Shown piece by piece: positions 6,053 to 7,642 of a stretch of DNA of 7,642 bases. Made by a program: the position numbers and the translations under genes. Under the pieces are notes generated by a model, which searched no databases, had not been told where the DNA came from, and was given only the letters and a program-made list of their open reading frames with translations. Origin of the DNA: Holophagaceae bacterium UBA1801 (GTDB taxonomy: Bacteria; Acidobacteriota; Holophagae; Holophagales; Holophagaceae); contig DCFP01000086.1 of the NCBI GenBank assembly GCA_002319925.1, positions 1 through 7,642 of the forward strand. Reading direction: 5' to 3'. Each line of letters opens with the position of its first letter. Within the stretch, counting starts at the first letter, position 1.

Positions 6053-6054
6053 GC

Positions 6055-7224
6055 ATGCCGCACGGTCGTCTGGGCTGGTTAACTACCATAATCTCGCTGT
6101 TGTTAACGGTTTCGTGCGTAAGTTGCAAACGGGCGCTGCCGCCCAAGGGGTTGCCCGAAGTGGCCGTGCAGACGATCCATCCCGAGCAGGTCGTGCTGAC
6201 AACGGAACTGCCTGGACGAACCTCACCCTATCTCGTGGCCGAGGTCCGCCCCCAAGTGAACGGGCTGATCCAGAAGCGGCTCTTCGAGGAAGGTAGTGAT
6301 GTCCAAGCGGGGAACACGCTCTACCAGATAGATCCGGCTCCGTACCAAGCGGCTTTGGATCAGGCTACGGCCACCTTGGCGATGGCCGAGTCAGGGCTTC
6401 CGGCGATCCGAGCCAAGGCCGAACGATTCAAGCACCTCGTAGAGATCCATGCCGTGGGACAGCAGGATGCCGAAGAGGCTGAGGCAGCCTATCAACAGGC
6501 GCTTGCGAGCGTCGCAGGGGACAAGGCGGCCGTGGAAAGCGCCCGTATCAACTTGACCCACACTCCCATCACCTCTCCCATCTCGGGCCGCACGGGCATG
6601 TCCAGCGTTACCGTGGGAGCCCTGGTGACGGCCTATCAGCCAGTCGCGCTGGTCACGGTGCAACAGTTGGATCCGATCTACGTGGATGTGCCCCAGTCCA
6701 GCGCCGATCTGCTCCGGTTGAGACGGAGGCTGGAGGGCGGACACATCAAGAGCGGCGGTGAAAGCGCGCGGAAGGCGAAGTTGATTCTCGAAGACGGAAC
6801 GCCTTATCCCCTGGAGGGCAGGCTGCAGTTCCGGGATGTCACGGTGGATCCCACGACCGGCGCCGTGACTCTTCGCATGGTCTTCCCGAACCCACAGCAT
6901 CTGCTTCTGCCGGGCATGTTCGTGCGGGCCGTCGTGGAAGAAGGCGTGGACGATCAGGCCATCCTGGCCATGCAGCAGGGCATCAGCCGCGACACGAAGG
7001 GCAATCCCATCGCGTGGGTCCTGGACAAGTCCGACAAGGTGGAGCAGCGGACCCTGACCGTCGAAAAGGCCATTGGCGACAAGTGGCTCGTCACCAGCGG
7101 GCTCGCGGACGGCGACCGCCTCATCGTGGAAGGCCTCCAGAAGGTGCGGCCGGGCATGGCCGTCAAGGCGGTTCCCTACTCATCCCAAACAAGCACCCCG
7201 GGCTCCTCGGCCGGAAAGCCCTAG
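6055..7224 (+). CDS. acrA: RND efflux periplasmic adaptor (AcrA/MexA family membrane fusion protein)
   Basis: The product has 389 residues, the usual length for AcrA. Adaptors of this family bridge the inner-membrane RND pump and an outer-membrane TolC-type channel. The N-terminus is a lipoprotein-like signal (hydrophobic 9-19, then SCVSCK) with candidate lipidated Cys at 21 or 24; neither matches the lipobox perfectly. The lipoyl half-motifs are EVRPQVNGLIQKRLFEEGSD (63-82) and TPITSPISGRTG (170-181), flanking an alpha-hairpin (about 95-168). The beta-barrel has TVQQLDPIYVDVPQSS (201-216), FRDVTVDPTTGAVTLR (259-274) and LLPGMFVRA (284-292). The membrane-proximal domain has AIGDKWLVTSGL (339-350) and GLQKVRPGM (360-368). 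These blocks closely match E. coli AcrA from memory. The pump gene begins 9 bp downstream, so the two form an operon. The symbol marks family, not proven substrate range; no outer-membrane channel gene is in view. Confidence 0.93.
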   Translation: MPHGRLGWLTTIISLLLTVSCVSCKRALPPKGLPEVAVQTIHPEQVVLTTELPGRTSPYLVAEVRPQVNGLIQKRLFEEGSDVQAGNTLYQIDPAPYQAALDQATATLAMAESGLPAIRAKAERFKHLVEIHAVGQQDAEEAEAAYQQALASVAGDKAAVESARINLTHTPITSPISGRTGMSSVTVGALVTAYQPVALVTVQQLDPIYVDVPQSSADLLRLRRRLEGGHIKSGGESARKAKLILEDGTPYPLEGRLQFRDVTVDPTTGAVTLRMVFPNPQHLLLPGMFVRAVVEEGVDDQAILAMQQGISRDTKGNPIAWVLDKSDKVEQRTLTVEKAIGDKWLVTSGLADGDRLIVEGLQKVRPGMAVKAVPYSSQTSTPGSSAGKP

Positions 7225-7233
7225 GGAGCCGTC

Positions 7234-7642
7234 ATGTCACGTTTCTTTCTCGACCGCCCCGTTTTCGCCTGGGTCATCGCCATCGTGATGATGGTGCTGG
7301 GGGGCCTGGCCATCTACCTGCTGCCCATCGCCCAGTATCCGCCCATCGCGCCGCCCTCCATCACCATCAGCGCCGTCTATCCCGGCGCCTCCGCCAAGAC
7401 GGTGGAGGACAGTGTCGTGCAGATGATCGAGCAGCAGATGACCGGCCTGGACCGGATGCTCTACATGTATTCCACGAGCGATTCTTCCGGCAGCGCGCAG
7501 GTGACACTCACCTTCGCACCCGGCACGGATCCCGATCTCGCCTGGGCGAAGGTCCAGAACAAGCTTCAGCTCGCCATGCCTTCGCTGCCCGACGTGGTGC
7601 AGAGCCAAGGCGTCACCGTCAGCAAGTCCACGCGCAACTACC
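7234..7642 (+). CDS. acrB: RND multidrug efflux pump, AcrB/HAE1 family (N-terminal 136 residues; runs off the window)
   Basis: ATG at 7234 follows GGGAG by 5 nt. The first 136 residues read MSRFFLDRPVFAWVIAIVMM, then VLGGLAIYLLPIAQYPPIAP, the hallmark first TM helix (about 9-29) and IAQYP motif of hydrophobe/amphiphile RND pumps. Further along come ISAVYPGASAKTVEDSVVQM, IEQQMTGLDRMLYMYS, FAPGTDPDLAWAKVQNKLQL and the SKSTRNY end, matching the PN1 porter domain of AcrB. These proteins are proton-driven antiporters of about 1,030-1,050 residues acting as inner-membrane trimers with the adaptor encoded just upstream. The remaining approximately 900 residues, including the proton-relay Asp residues, lie outside the window, so activity cannot be judged. 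Confidence 0.95.
   Translation, partial: MSRFFLDRPVFAWVIAIVMMVLGGLAIYLLPIAQYPPIAPPSITISAVYPGASAKTVEDSVVQMIEQQMTGLDRMLYMYSTSDSSGSAQVTLTFAPGTDPDLAWAKVQNKLQLAMPSLPDVVQSQGVTVSKSTRNY

Larger units (their letters stand above)
5566..6054. other. AT-rich intergenic gap without a convincing gene
   Basis: About 490 bp separate the kinase operon from the efflux operon. Two 60-base lines counted by hand (5641-5700 and 5761-5820) are about 40% GC, against about 57-70% in flanking genes. The longest open frame (5605-5925, 106 codons, TTG start) has no ribosome site, no recognisable motif and an amino-acid mix unlike the neighbours. Minus-strand frames at 5866-6063 and 5922-6146 are equally unrecognisable. 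It contains several dyads: 5621-5638, 5714-5760 and 5928-5985. It must also contain the efflux promoter, though I see no strong -35/-10 pair. It could be regulatory DNA, a small RNA locus or the remnant of an acquired gene. Confidence 0.6.

Noticed and set aside
1..7642. CRISPR array, tRNA/rRNA, insertion sequence or phage genes
   Set aside because: I see no regularly spaced repeats, no tRNA-like cloverleaf or rRNA sequence, and no transposase, integrase or phage structural motif in any frame.

Overview
The window is high-GC bacterial DNA from a Gram-negative (two-membrane) organism. It encodes an AcrA-type periplasmic adaptor, the start of an AcrB-type RND pump, and an exported solute-binding protein. 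An ImuB-type damage-tolerance gene next to receiver/kinase genes would fit Acidobacteriota (Geothrix/Holophaga-like) or a proteobacterial/deltaproteobacterial-type genome. I cannot decide this from sequence alone, and the lineage is only a guess.

Region by region: (1) Minus strand, 3-1157: an imuB-like Y-family polymerase relative. Its stop codon overlaps an ATG at the window edge, which is probably the start of a dnaE2/imuC-type gene. (2) 1158-1447: a divergent intergenic region. It holds a good candidate imuB promoter with two 10-bp direct repeats (11-bp period) between its -35 and -10, and a separate perfect 9-bp inverted repeat nearer the plus-strand operon. (3) Plus strand, 1448-5565: a tight four-gene signalling operon. 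In order it encodes a periplasmic solute-binding protein, a two-TM sensor histidine kinase, a DivK-like stand-alone receiver, and a receiver-coiled coil-histidine kinase protein. The last three genes are separated by 3 bp or overlap by 4 bp. (4) 5566-6054: a strikingly AT-rich gap of about 490 bp (about 40% GC in hand-counted lines) with several small dyads and no convincing gene. (5) Plus strand, 6055-7642: an RND efflux operon with an AcrA/MexA-like adaptor followed 9 bp later by an AcrB-like pump that runs off the window.

How the parts may work together: the four-gene operon looks like a signalling cassette rather than a transporter, because there is no ABC permease or ATPase beside the binding protein. 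The likely path is ligand, binding protein, membrane kinase, receiver(s), and possibly control of the second, soluble kinase. No DNA-binding, GGDEF/EAL or HPt output domain is encoded here, so the output must lie elsewhere. The ImuB gene is much richer in GC (about 75-78% in two sampled lines) than the signalling genes (about 57-65%). No imuA precedes it, and its product is shorter than usual ImuB proteins. The efflux operon has its own upstream region and nothing in the sequence ties it directly to the kinases.
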